Origin: Burkholderia thailandensis E264
GTDB lineage: Bacteria; Pseudomonadota; Gammaproteobacteria; Burkholderiales; Burkholderiaceae
DNA: 64,000 nucleotides
Direction: 5' to 3'
NCBI RefSeq assembly: GCF_000012365.1
Contig: NC_007650.1
Coordinates: 1-64,000 of the forward strand
Shown here: positions 1-9,558 of the stretch, in pieces
Layout of the letters: the number at the start of each line of letters is the position of its first letter
How positions within the stretch are numbered: position 1 is the first letter of the stretch
The notes under the pieces: model-generated
The model's database searches: none
The model's input: the letters and a program-made list of their open reading frames with translations, nothing else
What the model was told of the DNA's origin: nothing
Program-made: the position numbers and the translations under genes

Positions 1-1188
1 ATGACTCTCGACGAGATCCGGCAATCCATCCGCGAAGAGCTCGACGCGCTGCGCACAGCCGGTGCGCGCCGGCAAGACTTGTCGCTGCACGCATGCAAGC
101 GGTTGTTCTTTGACCTTGGTGTTCGGCCATCCGCGGCGAACGTCCGAGACTTGACCCAGACGGGAAGCGCGAGCGACATCCCGAAAGACATCGATCATTT
201 TTGGGAGCGGATCCGCGCGGCATCGAAAGTCCGGCTCGAAGGAGCCGCCTTGCCGAAGCCGCTCGAGGAAAAAGCCGGCGCGCTGCTGGGCGCGCTCTAT
301 GAAGAAGCGTTGAAACAGGCGCGCGAGAGTCTTGATGACGAGCGGCAGCAGGCAAGGGATGCCGTGGCGGCGGCCGAGCAAAAATATCGGGACGTGCTGA
401 TTCGCCAGGAAGCACTCGAGGCGGCGCTCGCCCGAAGCGATGCGCGCGCCGAGCAACTGCAGAATCGCCTGACCGACGCCGAGGTGCAACTAGCGTCCGC
501 GGCGACGCAAGGTCTTGCCCATCAGGACTCGCTACAAGGCCTGATTCGCCGGATGGAAAACGAAAATACGCTGCTGAATCAAAGGCTTGAAACCGAGCAG
601 AGCCACAACGCCGCACTGCGCGAGCGGATCGACGCGCTGAACGCGGAGCTGCGCGAGAACACCGAGCACTACGCGCAGCAGATCAAGGATGCGATCGCGG
701 AAGCCGAGCGGCGCGTGAAGCCGATGCTCGTCGAGCTCGATTCGCTGCGCAGCATGGCTTCGACGTATCAACAGGGGTTGCGCGACGTCAACCGCAAGGA
801 GTTTGATTTCCTTCAGCAACTGAGTGCGGCGAAGGCGCGTGCGGATCGGCTCGACGCGCAGTTGCGCGAACAAGGCGACGAATTGACCGCGGCCGCCAAC
901 GAAGTCCAGGTATTGAGGGCCAGCCAGGGCATGACACCCGAGATCGCCGCACTGATCCGCCGTCTGGCTGACGCGGGTAATCTCGACGCGGCCGCATTCG
1001 ACGCGATCGGCACGTCGCTCGATCAGCATGTATCGCTGCCGGGCCGTTGCCCGAAGTGTGGCGACGGCGAACCCGAACTGTCGCACGGCGCAGACGGTTA
1101 CGAATTGCTTTGTCCCGAATGCGAACACACGTCGGGAGCGCGGCCGTCGCGCTTCGCGGCTGTCGCCTGTTTCACCCGGTCAACGTGA
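1..1188 (+). CDS. KfrA-like DNA-binding coiled-coil protein with C-terminal zinc ribbon
   Basis: The reading frame opens with ATG at the first base, so a start further upstream cannot be excluded. The 395-residue product has a KfrA_N-like helical DNA-binding region (about residues 5-110), a long Ala/Glu/Arg/Gln-rich coiled coil (about 100-305), and a C-terminal zinc ribbon with Cys350/Cys353 and Cys371/Cys374. KfrA proteins are accessory partition or transcription factors of low-copy plasmids. The zinc ribbon is an addition to the plain KfrA layout. It converges on a recombinase-like gene across a 92-bp gap holding two iteron-like repeats. That context points to upkeep of a secondary replicon, which is inference. 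The domain assignment is good; the exact role is not known. Confidence 0.8.
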   Translation: MTLDEIRQSIREELDALRTAGARRQDLSLHACKRLFFDLGVRPSAANVRDLTQTGSASDIPKDIDHFWERIRAASKVRLEGAALPKPLEEKAGALLGALYEEALKQARESLDDERQQARDAVAAAEQKYRDVLIRQEALEAALARSDARAEQLQNRLTDAEVQLASAATQGLAHQDSLQGLIRRMENENTLLNQRLETEQSHNAALRERIDALNAELRENTEHYAQQIKDAIAEAERRVKPMLVELDSLRSMASTYQQGLRDVNRKEFDFLQQLSAAKARADRLDAQLREQGDELTAAANEVQVLRASQGMTPEIAALIRRLADAGNLDAAAFDAIGTSLDQHVSLPGRCPKCGDGEPELSHGADGYELLCPECEHTSGARPSRFAAVACFTRST

Positions 1189-1212
1189 CGGAAGGCGCCC
1201 GAAATCCTCAAA

Positions 1213-1230
1213 GGTGAGGAAATTCGGGAG
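1213..1230 (+). repeat. Iteron-like 18-bp repeat, copy 1
   Basis: GGTGAGGAAATTCGGGAG fits GGTGAGNNTTTTCGGGAG with two mismatches. It lies between the convergent kfrA-like and recombinase-like genes, 34 bp from copy 2. Confidence 0.7.
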
Positions 1231-1246
1231 TCGGTGGATGGGAAAA

Positions 1247-1264
1247 GGTGAGCGTTTTCGGGAG
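1247..1264 (+). repeat. Iteron-like 18-bp repeat, copy 2
   Basis: GGTGAGCGTTTTCGGGAG is a perfect consensus match, preceded by AAA as in several other copies. With copy 1 it forms a direct pair that fills the gap between two convergent genes. Confidence 0.75.
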
Positions 1265-1280
1265 ATCGAAAACGCGGATC

Positions 1281-2324
1281 TCAAGCCTGGCTTGACGCGG
1301 CCAACGCTTCATCGGTGAGCGATTCGGCGTCGGGTAGCGCACTGACGAGGCTTTCCCGCCAATTCTTCCACGCCCGATGCAGCCGATTCGACGAAATCGG
1401 CTGCGCGAATCCCAGCCACTGACCGACTTTTTCCGGTTCGACGCCGTTTTCGAAAAGTTCGGCCGCGAACGTGTTGCGCAACGTCTGCGGGCTGGCGCGC
1501 GCGGTGCGTGATTGCGCGATGTCGGCCGCGTCGACGATCGCATCGACCGCGCGCAGCATCGTTGCCTTATGCATCGGCCGGCCGGATTGCGACGCAGGGA
1601 AGACGAGTTCGCCCGGGATGCCGCAGCGCTGACGTTCGGCGAGCCATGCGCCGAACAGCGCGATCGCGAACGAGGCGAGATGCGTTTCGCGTGTGAATTC
1701 TGGTTGGGCCGCCGGGATCGTCAGGACGGTTGATCCGAGTTTGACGCAACTAATCGTGAGTGCGCGTGCTTCGCCGGTTTTCAATCCGCCGCCAAGGAAC
1801 GCGGCGATTAGCGCACGATCGCGGCGCTCCTTCCAGAGCGCCGCGCCCGCCGCGGGCAGCGGGGAAAACAGGTAAGCAAGCAGCGCGGCGCGTTCGGCCG
1901 GCGCGAGAAAACTCGTCGGCTCGTTGTCGCGCGCGCTGCGCCAAGTCGCTTCGCCATCCTGAGCAATGAAGCGGGCAGGATTCGTCGAACCGAATTCGTT
2001 CTTGCGCACATGATCGAGCACGCGCTCGATCAGCCTCAAATAGCGCACGCGCTGCGTCTTCTTGATCGGCAACTCGCCGACGAACAGAGCGATCGTTTCG
2101 GTGTCCACCGTCGCGAGGTTTTTTTGCCGTTTCGCGAGCCAGCCGAGAAACGCGCCCCATTGCGCGCGGTAGACGTCGGCCGACGATCGGCGAAATTCCT
2201 GGGCGGCCAGCCATGCATCGAATGCGGTGTCCGGATGGTTGAGCCAGTCCGACGTATCGCGATCGAACAGATCGCTCGGGATGTCGGGCTGCGAAAGGGG
2301 ACTCGTCAGAATGGGCGGCGACAT
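1281..2324 (-). CDS. Tyrosine recombinase/integrase-like protein lacking the catalytic residues
   Basis: The 347-residue product has the two-part layout of tyrosine recombinases: a SAM-like core-binding domain (about 35-115) and a catalytic-fold domain (about 140-320). The active site is gone. The Arg I motif reads GLKTGE with Lys182 instead of Arg. Box II reads QTLRNTF, with Gln280 and Asn284 where His is expected, although Arg283 is kept. The usual LGH reads LGF (Phe306). There is no Tyr after residue 151. The frame is intact, so the protein may be kept as a DNA-binding or architectural factor rather than being recently broken. It sits next to the KfrA-like gene and the iteron-like repeats. 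A replicon-maintenance role is inferred. Confidence 0.7.
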   Translation of the reverse strand: MSPPILTSPLSQPDIPSDLFDRDTSDWLNHPDTAFDAWLAAQEFRRSSADVYRAQWGAFLGWLAKRQKNLATVDTETIALFVGELPIKKTQRVRYLRLIERVLDHVRKNEFGSTNPARFIAQDGEATWRSARDNEPTSFLAPAERAALLAYLFSPLPAAGAALWKERRDRALIAAFLGGGLKTGEARALTISCVKLGSTVLTIPAAQPEFTRETHLASFAIALFGAWLAERQRCGIPGELVFPASQSGRPMHKATMLRAVDAIVDAADIAQSRTARASPQTLRNTFAAELFENGVEPEKVGQWLGFAQPISSNRLHRAWKNWRESLVSALPDAESLTDEALAASSQA

Positions 2325-2489
2325 GTCATTTATCCCGTTAGTTGCGATTCATCGTAGCGTGTCGCATTCGCTCGACAAAGCATTTTTCGAGGCAACGGCG
2401 AGTGTCCGGCGGCCAACGATTCGCCAGGAACCGGGCGTCCGCGTGCGACGTGCGGGCCGGGCGGGCTGCCGGGCAAGCGCGGCGACCGG

Positions 2490-2870
2490 CTAATCGCCCC
2501 ATGCGCGGGACACGCGCGAGGCGCGCACCGGCGCAATAGACGCATCGGTGCGTGCGCTCGCGGCCCGCTCGTACGCGGCGACCGCGAACGAGAACACCGC
2601 GGGCAGCGCATTCGACTGCCCGAAGTCGACGAGATCGTCGGTTTCGGGGAAGCGCAGCTCGGCCGGGCGGTCGAACAGGCAGCGGACCATCGAATCGTGC
2701 CGGCTTGCGAAGCCGAGATCGGCGAGCGCTTCGGCCTCGACCGCGTGCAGAAGCCGCCACGTCAACGGAACGCCTTGCCGGATATAGCGCTCGGCAATGT
2801 GACGGACAATCGTTTCCATATCGTGCGCCGCAGCCTTGAAGCTGAGCGCGGCCAGATCCTGTTCGGTCAT
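2490..2870 (-). CDS. Small hypothetical protein under LexA control
   Basis: A 126-residue soluble protein beginning MTEQDLAALSF. I chose the internal ATG at 2870 over the longer frame because AGGAG lies about 8 bases before it and the frame extension would run through the SOS box. The N-terminal two thirds look helical; the tail is Ala/Arg/Ser-rich. I do not recognise a family. A TACTGT-N8-ACAGTA LexA box sits 22 bases upstream of the start codon, overlapping a plausible promoter (TTGCGC, 17 bp, TACAGT). This should be a DNA-damage-induced gene. Its biochemical role is unknown. Confidence 0.65.
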   Translation of the reverse strand: MTEQDLAALSFKAAAHDMETIVRHIAERYIRQGVPLTWRLLHAVEAEALADLGFASRHDSMVRCLFDRPAELRFPETDDLVDFGQSNALPAVFSFAVAAYERAASARTDASIAPVRASRVSRAWGD

Positions 2871-2891
2871 CGCGGGCTCCTGTTTTGCGTA

Positions 2892-2911
2892 TACTGTACG
2901 AATATACAGTA
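2892..2911 (-). promoter_or_regulatory. LexA (SOS) box
   Basis: TACTGTACGAATATACAGTA is a perfect CTGT-N8-ACAG dyad with TA flanks, almost identical to the enterobacterial SOS consensus. It overlaps the probable -10 and spacer of the small gene starting at 2870, the classic geometry for LexA repression. Confidence 0.85.
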
Positions 2912-2949
2912 TTTTGCGCAACTGGCCATTGAGCCGACTAGGCGCCGTG

Positions 2950-3558
2950 CTATCGATGGATCACGATGAGAAGCGCTTTGGCCTCGCTCTTGCCCGCGTT
3001 GCGGATCGCGTGCGGACCGTCGGCCGCATAGCGTGCGGTGTCGCCCGCCTTCAGTCGCCGTGTGACGCCCGCCGCTTCGATTTCGATCGCGCCGTTCAGC
3101 ACCGTCAGGTGCTCGCGCGTGCCCGGCTCGTGCGGATTCGACACGAGCGCGCCGTTTGCCGGCAGCGTCAGCTCGTACCATTCGAACTTGCCCGCGAGCT
3201 CGATCGGCCCCCACACGCGCAACTGGTATTGCGCGTCGTGCCCGGCGAGCGTCGGAATGTCGTGCGGGCCGTCGACGCGGATCGTCTCGGGCGCCTTCGG
3301 CTGCGCGAACAGCTCGTCGAGGCTGATGCCGAGCGCGTTCGTGAGCCGCCACGCGACGGCGATCGTCGGATTCGCCTTGTCGCGCTCGATTTCGGACAGC
3401 ATCGATTTCGACACGCCGGCCGCGCGCGACAGATCGTCGAGCGTGAGCTTGCGCTCGTTGCGCAGGCGCTGGATTTGCTCGCCGACACGCGGCGGCGTCG
3501 CGCCGCCGGCGACAGGAGCGGGCGCGGCCGTGCGCCGCGCGCCGGAAGAGCTTGCCAT
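2950..3558 (-). CDS. XRE-family regulator with C-terminal cupin domain
   Basis: A 202-residue regulator. It has a low-complexity N-terminus (1-22), an XRE helix-turn-helix (about 25-80, including SRAAGVSKSMLSEIER), and a C-terminal cupin_2 sensor (about 105-200). This two-domain class usually senses a small molecule and controls an adjacent catabolic operon. It diverges from kbl-tdh with a perfect 10-bp inverted repeat between them, so a role as threonine/glycine-responsive regulator of kbl-tdh, and probably of itself, is likely. The ligand is inferred from the neighbours only. Confidence 0.9.
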   Translation of the reverse strand: MASSSGARRTAAPAPVAGGATPPRVGEQIQRLRNERKLTLDDLSRAAGVSKSMLSEIERDKANPTIAVAWRLTNALGISLDELFAQPKAPETIRVDGPHDIPTLAGHDAQYQLRVWGPIELAGKFEWYELTLPANGALVSNPHEPGTREHLTVLNGAIEIEAAGVTRRLKAGDTARYAADGPHAIRNAGKSEAKALLIVIHR

Positions 3559-3586
3559 TTGAATTCCGTTCGCTTAGAGTTGTTCG

Positions 3587-3612
3587 GTATTTCGAATTTT
3601 AGTTCGAAATAC
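3587..3612. promoter_or_regulatory. Perfect inverted-repeat operator between XRE-cupin regulator and kbl
   Basis: GTATTTCGAA and TTCGAAATAC form exact 10-bp arms around a 6-bp spacer. The site lies 29 bp before the regulator start and 114 bp before kbl. A TATAAC at 3643-3648 may be the kbl -10 element. This is the likely binding site of the XRE-cupin protein. Confidence 0.7.
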
Positions 3613-3725
3613 AGGAAAAATACGCTGGACCCGACGGCCGACTATAACAGTAGCAAGCTGCTTTGCCGCCGCCACGAGCGCGGACGAGCGCCGAGCCTTG
3701 CAGCCCATATCAGGAGCTTATTGCG

Positions 3726-4925
<1,200 letters not shown>

Positions 4926-4937
4926 CGGAGGCTCGCG

Positions 4938-5969
4938 ATGAAAGCGCTTGCAAAGCTCGAACGCGGACCGGGCCTCACGCTTACCCGCGTGAAGAAGCCC
5001 GAGGTCGGCCACAACGACGTCCTCATCAAGATCCGCCGCACCGCGATCTGCGGCACCGACATCCATATCTGGAAGTGGGACGACTGGGCGCAGAAGACGA
5101 TTCCGGTGCCGATGCACGTCGGCCACGAGTACGTCGGCGAGATCGTCGAGATGGGCCAGGAGGTGCGCGGCTTCTCGATCGGCGACCGCGTGTCCGGAGA
5201 AGGGCACATCACGTGCGGCTTCTGCCGCAACTGCCGCGCGGGGCGGCGTCACCTGTGCCGCAATACGGTCGGCGTCGGCGTGAATCGCGAAGGCGCGTTC
5301 GCCGAGTACCTCGCGATACCCGCGTTCAACGCGTTCAAGATTCCGCCCGAAATCTCCGACGATCTCGCCGCGATCTTCGATCCGTTCGGCAACGCGACGC
5401 ACACTGCGCTGTCGTTCAACCTCGTCGGCGAGGACGTGCTGATCACGGGCGCGGGGCCGATCGGCGTGATGGCGGTGGCGATCGCGAAGCACGTCGGCGC
5501 GCGCAACGTCGTCATCACCGACATCAACGACTATCGCCTCGACCTTGCCCGCAGGATGGGTGCGACGCGCGCGGTGAACGTGTCGCGCGAATCGCTGCGC
5601 GACGTGATGGCGGACCTGCACATGACGGAGGGCTTCGACGTCGGGCTCGAGATGTCGGGCGTGCCGAGCGCGTTCACGTCGCTGCTCGAATCGATGAATC
5701 ACGGCGGCAAGGTTGCGCTGCTCGGGATTCCGCCCGCGCAAACCGCGATCGACTGGAACCAGGTGATCTTCAAGGGCCTGGAGATCAAGGGCATCTACGG
5801 GCGCGAGATGTTCGAGACCTGGTACAAGATGGTCGCGATGCTGCAAAGCGGGCTCGATCTTTCGCCGATCATCACGCACCGCTTCGCCGTGGACGACTAC
5901 GAGAAGGGCTTCGCTGCGATGCTGTCGGGCGAAAGCGGCAAGGTGATTCTCGACTGGGCCGCTGCGTGA
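4938..5969 (+). CDS. tdh: L-threonine 3-dehydrogenase
   Basis: A 343-residue zinc-dependent medium-chain dehydrogenase that oxidises L-threonine to 2-amino-3-ketobutyrate with NAD+. Catalytic-zinc residues Cys38 (AICGTDIH) and His63-Glu64 (GHEYVG) are in the canonical numbering. The structural zinc cysteines are in [15 protein letters not shown], and the nucleotide-binding GAGPIG motif is present. GGAGG precedes the start. It is the second gene of kbl-tdh, and a hairpin terminator follows at 6058. Confidence 0.97.
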   Translation: MKALAKLERGPGLTLTRVKKPEVGHNDVLIKIRRTAICGTDIHIWKWDDWAQKTIPVPMHVGHEYVGEIVEMGQEVRGFSIGDRVSGEGHITCGFCRNCRAGRRHLCRNTVGVGVNREGAFAEYLAIPAFNAFKIPPEISDDLAAIFDPFGNATHTALSFNLVGEDVLITGAGPIGVMAVAIAKHVGARNVVITDINDYRLDLARRMGATRAVNVSRESLRDVMADLHMTEGFDVGLEMSGVPSAFTSLLESMNHGGKVALLGIPPAQTAIDWNQVIFKGLEIKGIYGREMFETWYKMVAMLQSGLDLSPIITHRFAVDDYEKGFAAMLSGESGKVILDWAAA

Positions 5970-6057
5970 CGCCGGACGAGCGGCCTGGCGGGATGTCGGG
6001 CCGCGAATCGTACGTCGTGTCGCGTCGCGATGCGGACTGCGTATGATGATCCGCGAC

Positions 6058-6080
6058 CCGCATCGCGCTTGGCGATGCGG
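6058..6080 (+). terminator. Hairpin terminator after kbl-tdh
   Basis: CCGCATCGC and GCGATGCGG form a perfect 9-bp stem around the loop GCTTG, 89 bases after the tdh stop. Only a weak T-containing tail (CTTCGTTC) follows, so it may be a modest terminator or work in both directions. Confidence 0.5.
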
Positions 6081-6093
6081 CTTCGTTCGGCCT

Positions 6094-6740
6094 TCAATGC
6101 GCAGCGCCCGCCATCGTCAACTGTTCGACGATCGGCCCGAACGCCAGCGCCGGCTGATGCGTCAACAACGTCGTCAGCATGACCGTTCCGTTCAGCAGGA
6201 CGACGGAGCCCGTGCCGCGCGTGGCGAGCGCGCGGATCGGCGTGAGCAGCACGGCGGTGCCGGCGGCAGCCGACAAGAAGCTCCGCACGGCGATGCCGCC
6301 CATCTGGGGCAGATAGCTAGCGTCGTTTCGCCCGCGTCGCCTTGCACGCTCGTGTTGGCGGCGAAGCTCACAGCCGTGTTGAACGCCGAATCTGCGCTGA
6401 CGGTGGGGAGGGCCTGCGGATTGAGCTGCAGCGCGTGCTGAGCGCGCTGCAACGCGTAGAGTGCGATCGTGCCGACGAGGCTGAGCGACAACAGCGCGAT
6501 CGCATGGGTTTTCCAGCTCATTGCCTGCTCGGGATCGATGCCCGCCGCGCGATACGTGCATCGCTCGACAGGCTGCAGCATTCGCATCGGCCACGGCGGA
6601 TCGCCGTTTGCGATGCGCACGATGTACTGTCCGAGCGGCTTGACGTGCCGAGTCAGCACGGCGGCGAAGAGCGCGATCTGCGGAAGGCGTGCTTGTCCAT
6701 CGATTCTCCCGCTTCGGCCGTCGGTTCGGCCGCGCTTCAT
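6094..6740 (-). pseudogene. kdpA: kdpA remnant (potassium-transporting ATPase subunit A)
   Basis: Two overlapping minus-strand frames together read as a shrunken KdpA. The first carries N-terminal KdpA features (VKPLGQYIVRI, ERCTYRAAGIDPEQAMSWK, then DSAFNTAVSF and a degraded NTNWQGYGGE-like segment). Near 6320 the homology moves to the second frame (YLPQMGG, RSFLSAAAGTAV). After about 6210 it jumps directly to the KdpA C-terminus (QPALAFGPIVEQLT). About 215 codons remain of roughly 600, so there is at least one frameshift plus a large internal deletion. No kdpB or kdpC follows. KdpA similarity is recognised from family knowledge; the exact breakpoints are approximate. Confidence 0.75.
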
Positions 6741-6853
6741 GTGTTCATTACAGCGCAGCGGATGTCAAACCGATCGAGAGAGTCGGGCGACGGGAGTAAA
6801 CAACGCGTCAATATGTCGGCTCGCAAGCGATTCCGCGAGGCGGGTGGCTTGCG

Positions 6854-7285
6854 TCATTGCGCCTCGTCGAGCAGATGCGGATTCAATTCGATATTCAGGA
6901 TCACTAGCCAACGTTTCGGGCAATTGGCCGGAACGTCGGGTGGCGTGCTTTCATTCGGCGCGCCGTGCAGACGGCCGCTCGACCGTGCTTCGAGATACGC
7001 GCGTCGCGCGTCGGCTTGCAGCCAGTAGCTGACGAGCGCGCACGTCACGAAGTTGAAGAGCAGCAGCGGCCCTGATTCGACGTCGTGGCCGGCGACGCGG
7101 GCGAGGCTCGCGAATGCCGCGGTCAGCACCTGGCTTGCCGCGATCGTGATGCATGCGACCTTGACGAGACCGCGCATGCGCATCGCCGCCTTCACGCGAA
7201 GCGGATTGCGTGCGCTCCGATCGCCCGAGTCGCGTGGGCGGCCGCGCCGGCGTGCGTCGTCGTCTTCTTCGTCTCCGTATTTCAT
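6854..7285 (-). CDS. Small membrane protein of unknown function
   Basis: A 143-residue protein starting MKYGDEEDDD with an acidic then basic N-terminus (1-38). Two hydrophobic segments follow (about 42-62 and 72-95), and the tail is polar. The start codon overlaps the stop of the upstream acetyltransferase as ATGA, so the two are translationally coupled. A much longer frame on this strand is an artefact of high GC. The family is not recognised. A link to the acetyltransferase is suggested by position only. Confidence 0.6.
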   Translation of the reverse strand: MKYGDEEDDDARRRGRPRDSGDRSARNPLRVKAAMRMRGLVKVACITIAASQVLTAAFASLARVAGHDVESGPLLLFNFVTCALVSYWLQADARRAYLEARSSGRLHGAPNESTPPDVPANCPKRWLVILNIELNPHLLDEAQ

Positions 7286-7929
7286 GCGGCGCGATCGAAT
7301 CGCGCGAGCATCGGCGCCGGCGTCAGCGGCAGTTCGCGCGCGTTCCATGCGGCCGGATGCGATACCGCCGCCGGCTTGCTGAGGATCGCACTGTCGTAGC
7401 CTTTGCCTGAAAAGTGCATGACGTCGACGAGCCGGAATCCGTGACGCGTGTAGAACGCGACGAGATGCGCAGCCGGCTGCGGCGTGTCGAGCGCGAGATG
7501 CCGGTAGCCGCGCGCGGCAGCCCAACGCGTGGCGAAATCGAGCATCGATCGGCCGATGCCGCGCCCTTGCCAGACGGGATCGACGCCGAACTGGCGCAGC
7601 GTCGCGACGTTGCCGCGGCGATAGAGCTCGCATGGCGACGAAAGGTCGCGTGCGTGAAGCGTCATCGTCGCGACGAGATGGCCGTTGCAGACGGCGACGA
7701 AGCACTCGCCCGCGAGCGCGCGTTGCCGCGTGACGGCGGCCGGTTGGTCGACGCATGGACAATTGAGCCCCATCCGGCCGAGCCGGGTGAACGCGCGATG
7801 CAGCAGCGCGGTCAGCTCGTCGTACGAGTCGTGCGCAGGATCGAAACGTCGGAGCACGACGCGGCCGTTCGCGCGTGTCGCGCATGCGAAGTGCATCGCT
7901 CGTTCGGACTTCACTCGTTGTTGCGGCAT
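7282..7929 (-). CDS. GNAT-family N-acetyltransferase
   Basis: A 215-residue acetyltransferase. The acetyl-CoA loop is visible as WQGRGIGRSML, preceded by LRQFGVDP (beta 4) and followed by a C-terminal GFRLVDVMHFSGKGYDSAIL typical of the fold. The start at 7929 (MPQQRV) has GGGAGG just upstream; the longer frame lacks such support. An N-terminal cysteine pair occurs in LNCPCVD. The substrate cannot be told from sequence. It overlaps the small membrane protein gene by ATGA. Confidence 0.85.
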   Translation of the reverse strand: MPQQRVKSERAMHFACATRANGRVVLRRFDPAHDSYDELTALLHRAFTRLGRMGLNCPCVDQPAAVTRQRALAGECFVAVCNGHLVATMTLHARDLSSPCELYRRGNVATLRQFGVDPVWQGRGIGRSMLDFATRWAAARGYRHLALDTPQPAAHLVAFYTRHGFRLVDVMHFSGKGYDSAILSKPAAVSHPAAWNARELPLTPAPMLARFDRAA

Positions 7930-8102
7930 GACGCCTCCCAAACCTCGATGGTTGCCCGAAGTGTAGGGAGTCGCGAGCGCGCCTTTCAAGAAAAAATGTC
8001 GTAAAAAATCTCGGCGCGGCAAGAGAGGCCGGAGGCGGCGATGCGCGAAACCGCGGCGAATGTCGCGCGTTTCCCCGCGCGACGGCGTGCGTCATCGATG
8101 CA

Positions 8103-8753
8103 TCATGTCGCGGGCGCTTCGCCTTGCTTGACGAACTCCGCTTCGATGCGCACGCGCACGTCGTCGCCGACGGCCGGATACCAGCTCGTCACGCCGAATT
8201 GCGCGCGGCTGAACGTGCCGCTTGCGGAAAAGCCGAGCGTGTCCTGCTTCGTCAACGGATTGCGGCCGTAGCCATTGAACGTGACGGCGAGCGTGACCGG
8301 GTGCGTCGCGCCGCGGATCGTCAGGTTGCCGGTCAGCGTGCCCTGCGTCGCGCTAGTGTGCGCGAAGCGCGTGCCGTCAAAGCGAATTCGAGGGGCGCGG
8401 GCGGCGTCGAGCGCATCCGAGCCTGCGACGAGCTTGTCGAGCAGCGGCACATTGGTGTCGATGCTCGCCGCGTCGATCGATGCCGTCACGCCGCTGTCGG
8501 CCAGCCCGCCCGCGCGCCAGTCGAGTTGCGCGCTCGCGCGATCGAAGCGCATCGTGAAGCGCGAATACTTGAAGTGGTCGACATCGAACACGATGCTCCA
8601 GTGGTGCGGATCGAGCGTGTAGCGGCCGGCCGGAACGGCGGCTTCCGTCGTCGACACGGTGTGCGTGACGACCCGAAGCGGCGTGCAGCTCGCCGCCATC
8701 CCCACAAGCGCGATCGCGCACGCGAATCGTTCCGCCCATCTCGCCGGTTTCAT
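8103..8753 (-). CDS. YceI-family periplasmic protein (probable lipoprotein)
   Basis: A 216-residue protein. The signal sequence ends in MAASC, a weak lipobox, and the rest is a YceI-type lipocalin-like barrel (YTLDPHHWSIVFDVDHFKYS, then LTGNLTIRGATHPVTL and FSASGTFSRAQFGV). YceI proteins bind long isoprenoid-type lipids or amphiphiles in the periplasm and are often stress- or pH-induced. The gene diverges from a TetR regulator. A dyad between them probably serves both promoters. Confidence 0.9.
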   Translation of the reverse strand: MKPARWAERFACAIALVGMAASCTPLRVVTHTVSTTEAAVPAGRYTLDPHHWSIVFDVDHFKYSRFTMRFDRASAQLDWRAGGLADSGVTASIDAASIDTNVPLLDKLVAGSDALDAARAPRIRFDGTRFAHTSATQGTLTGNLTIRGATHPVTLAVTFNGYGRNPLTKQDTLGFSASGTFSRAQFGVTSWYPAVGDDVRVRIEAEFVKQGEAPAT

Positions 8754-8805
8754 CCGAACTCCTTTTGCCGAATGCGTGCGGAAACGATATCGCACCGATC
8801 CGATG

Positions 8806-8834
8806 TTGACAAAGGAGAATGATCGTTCTACCTT
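8806..8834 (+). promoter_or_regulatory. TetR-gene promoter with overlapping dyad operator
   Basis: TTGACA at 8806-8811 and TACCTT at 8829-8834 are separated by 17 bp. The imperfect palindrome AGAATGATCGTTCT (8816-8829) fills the spacer. This is the expected autoregulatory site of the TetR protein that begins seven bases later, and it probably also controls yceI. Confidence 0.65.
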
Positions 8835-8840
8835 AAACGC

Positions 8841-9458
8841 ATGGACACGAAACCGGGCCTCTTCCCTGCCGCCGGCGCGCGCGAGCGCTTGCTCGATGCG
8901 GCCGAAACGCTGATCTACGCGGGCGGCATTCATGCGACGGGCGTCGATGCGATCGTCAAGCTGTCGGGCGCCGCACGCAAGAGCTTCTATACGCACTTCG
9001 AATCGAAGGAGGCGCTCGTCGCCGCTGCGCTCGAACGTCGCGATGCGCGCTGGATGACGTGGTTCGTCGAAGCGACGCAAAGGCGCGGCAAGACGCCGCG
9101 CGCGCGGCTCGTCGGGATGTTCGACGCGCTGCGCGAATGGTTCGAGCAGCCGGGTTTCCACGGCTGCGCGTTCCTGAACGCGGCGGGCGAGATCGGGCAT
9201 CCGGACGATCCGATTCGCGTCGTCGCGCGCGAACACAAGGCGCGCCTGCTCGGGTTCGTGCGCGAACAGCTCGACGCGCACGCGGCGGAAACGGGGGCGG
9301 ACCGCCGACACGTCGCCCGGCTCGCGCGGCAGTGGCTCGTGCTGATCGACGGCGCGATCGGCGTTGCGCTCGTGAGCGGCGACGCGTCGGCCGCGCGCGA
9401 CGCGCGCGCGGCGGCCGAACTGCTGCTCGATGCGACGCTGCCGAGCCAGTCGGGCTAA
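8841..9458 (+). CDS. TetR/AcrR-family transcriptional regulator
   Basis: A 205-residue regulator with an N-terminal TetR helix-turn-helix (about 15-62, including [13 protein letters not shown] and [13 protein letters not shown]) and an all-helical ligand domain carrying the [17 protein letters not shown] segment seen in one TetR C-terminal subfamily. It is divergent from the YceI gene, and the dyad inside its promoter suggests autorepression. The ligand is unknown. A SnoaL-like protein gene follows 100 bp downstream in the same direction. Confidence 0.9.
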   Translation: MDTKPGLFPAAGARERLLDAAETLIYAGGIHATGVDAIVKLSGAARKSFYTHFESKEALVAAALERRDARWMTWFVEATQRRGKTPRARLVGMFDALREWFEQPGFHGCAFLNAAGEIGHPDDPIRVVAREHKARLLGFVREQLDAHAAETGADRRHVARLARQWLVLIDGAIGVALVSGDASAARDARAAAELLLDATLPSQSG

Positions 9459-9558
9459 AGCCCCCGCCTTTTCATCCGATCGAATCGCCAACCGCAACCT
9501 GCCCGCTGTACCCGGCGAGCCGGACCGGTACTTTCACGTCCTCAACCTGGAGAACACG

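Noticed and set aside
532..1128. Minus-strand 198-codon frame opposite the KfrA-like gene
   Set aside because: Arg/Ala/Leu-rich shadow of the coding strand in GC-rich DNA; no ribosome-binding site and no domain.
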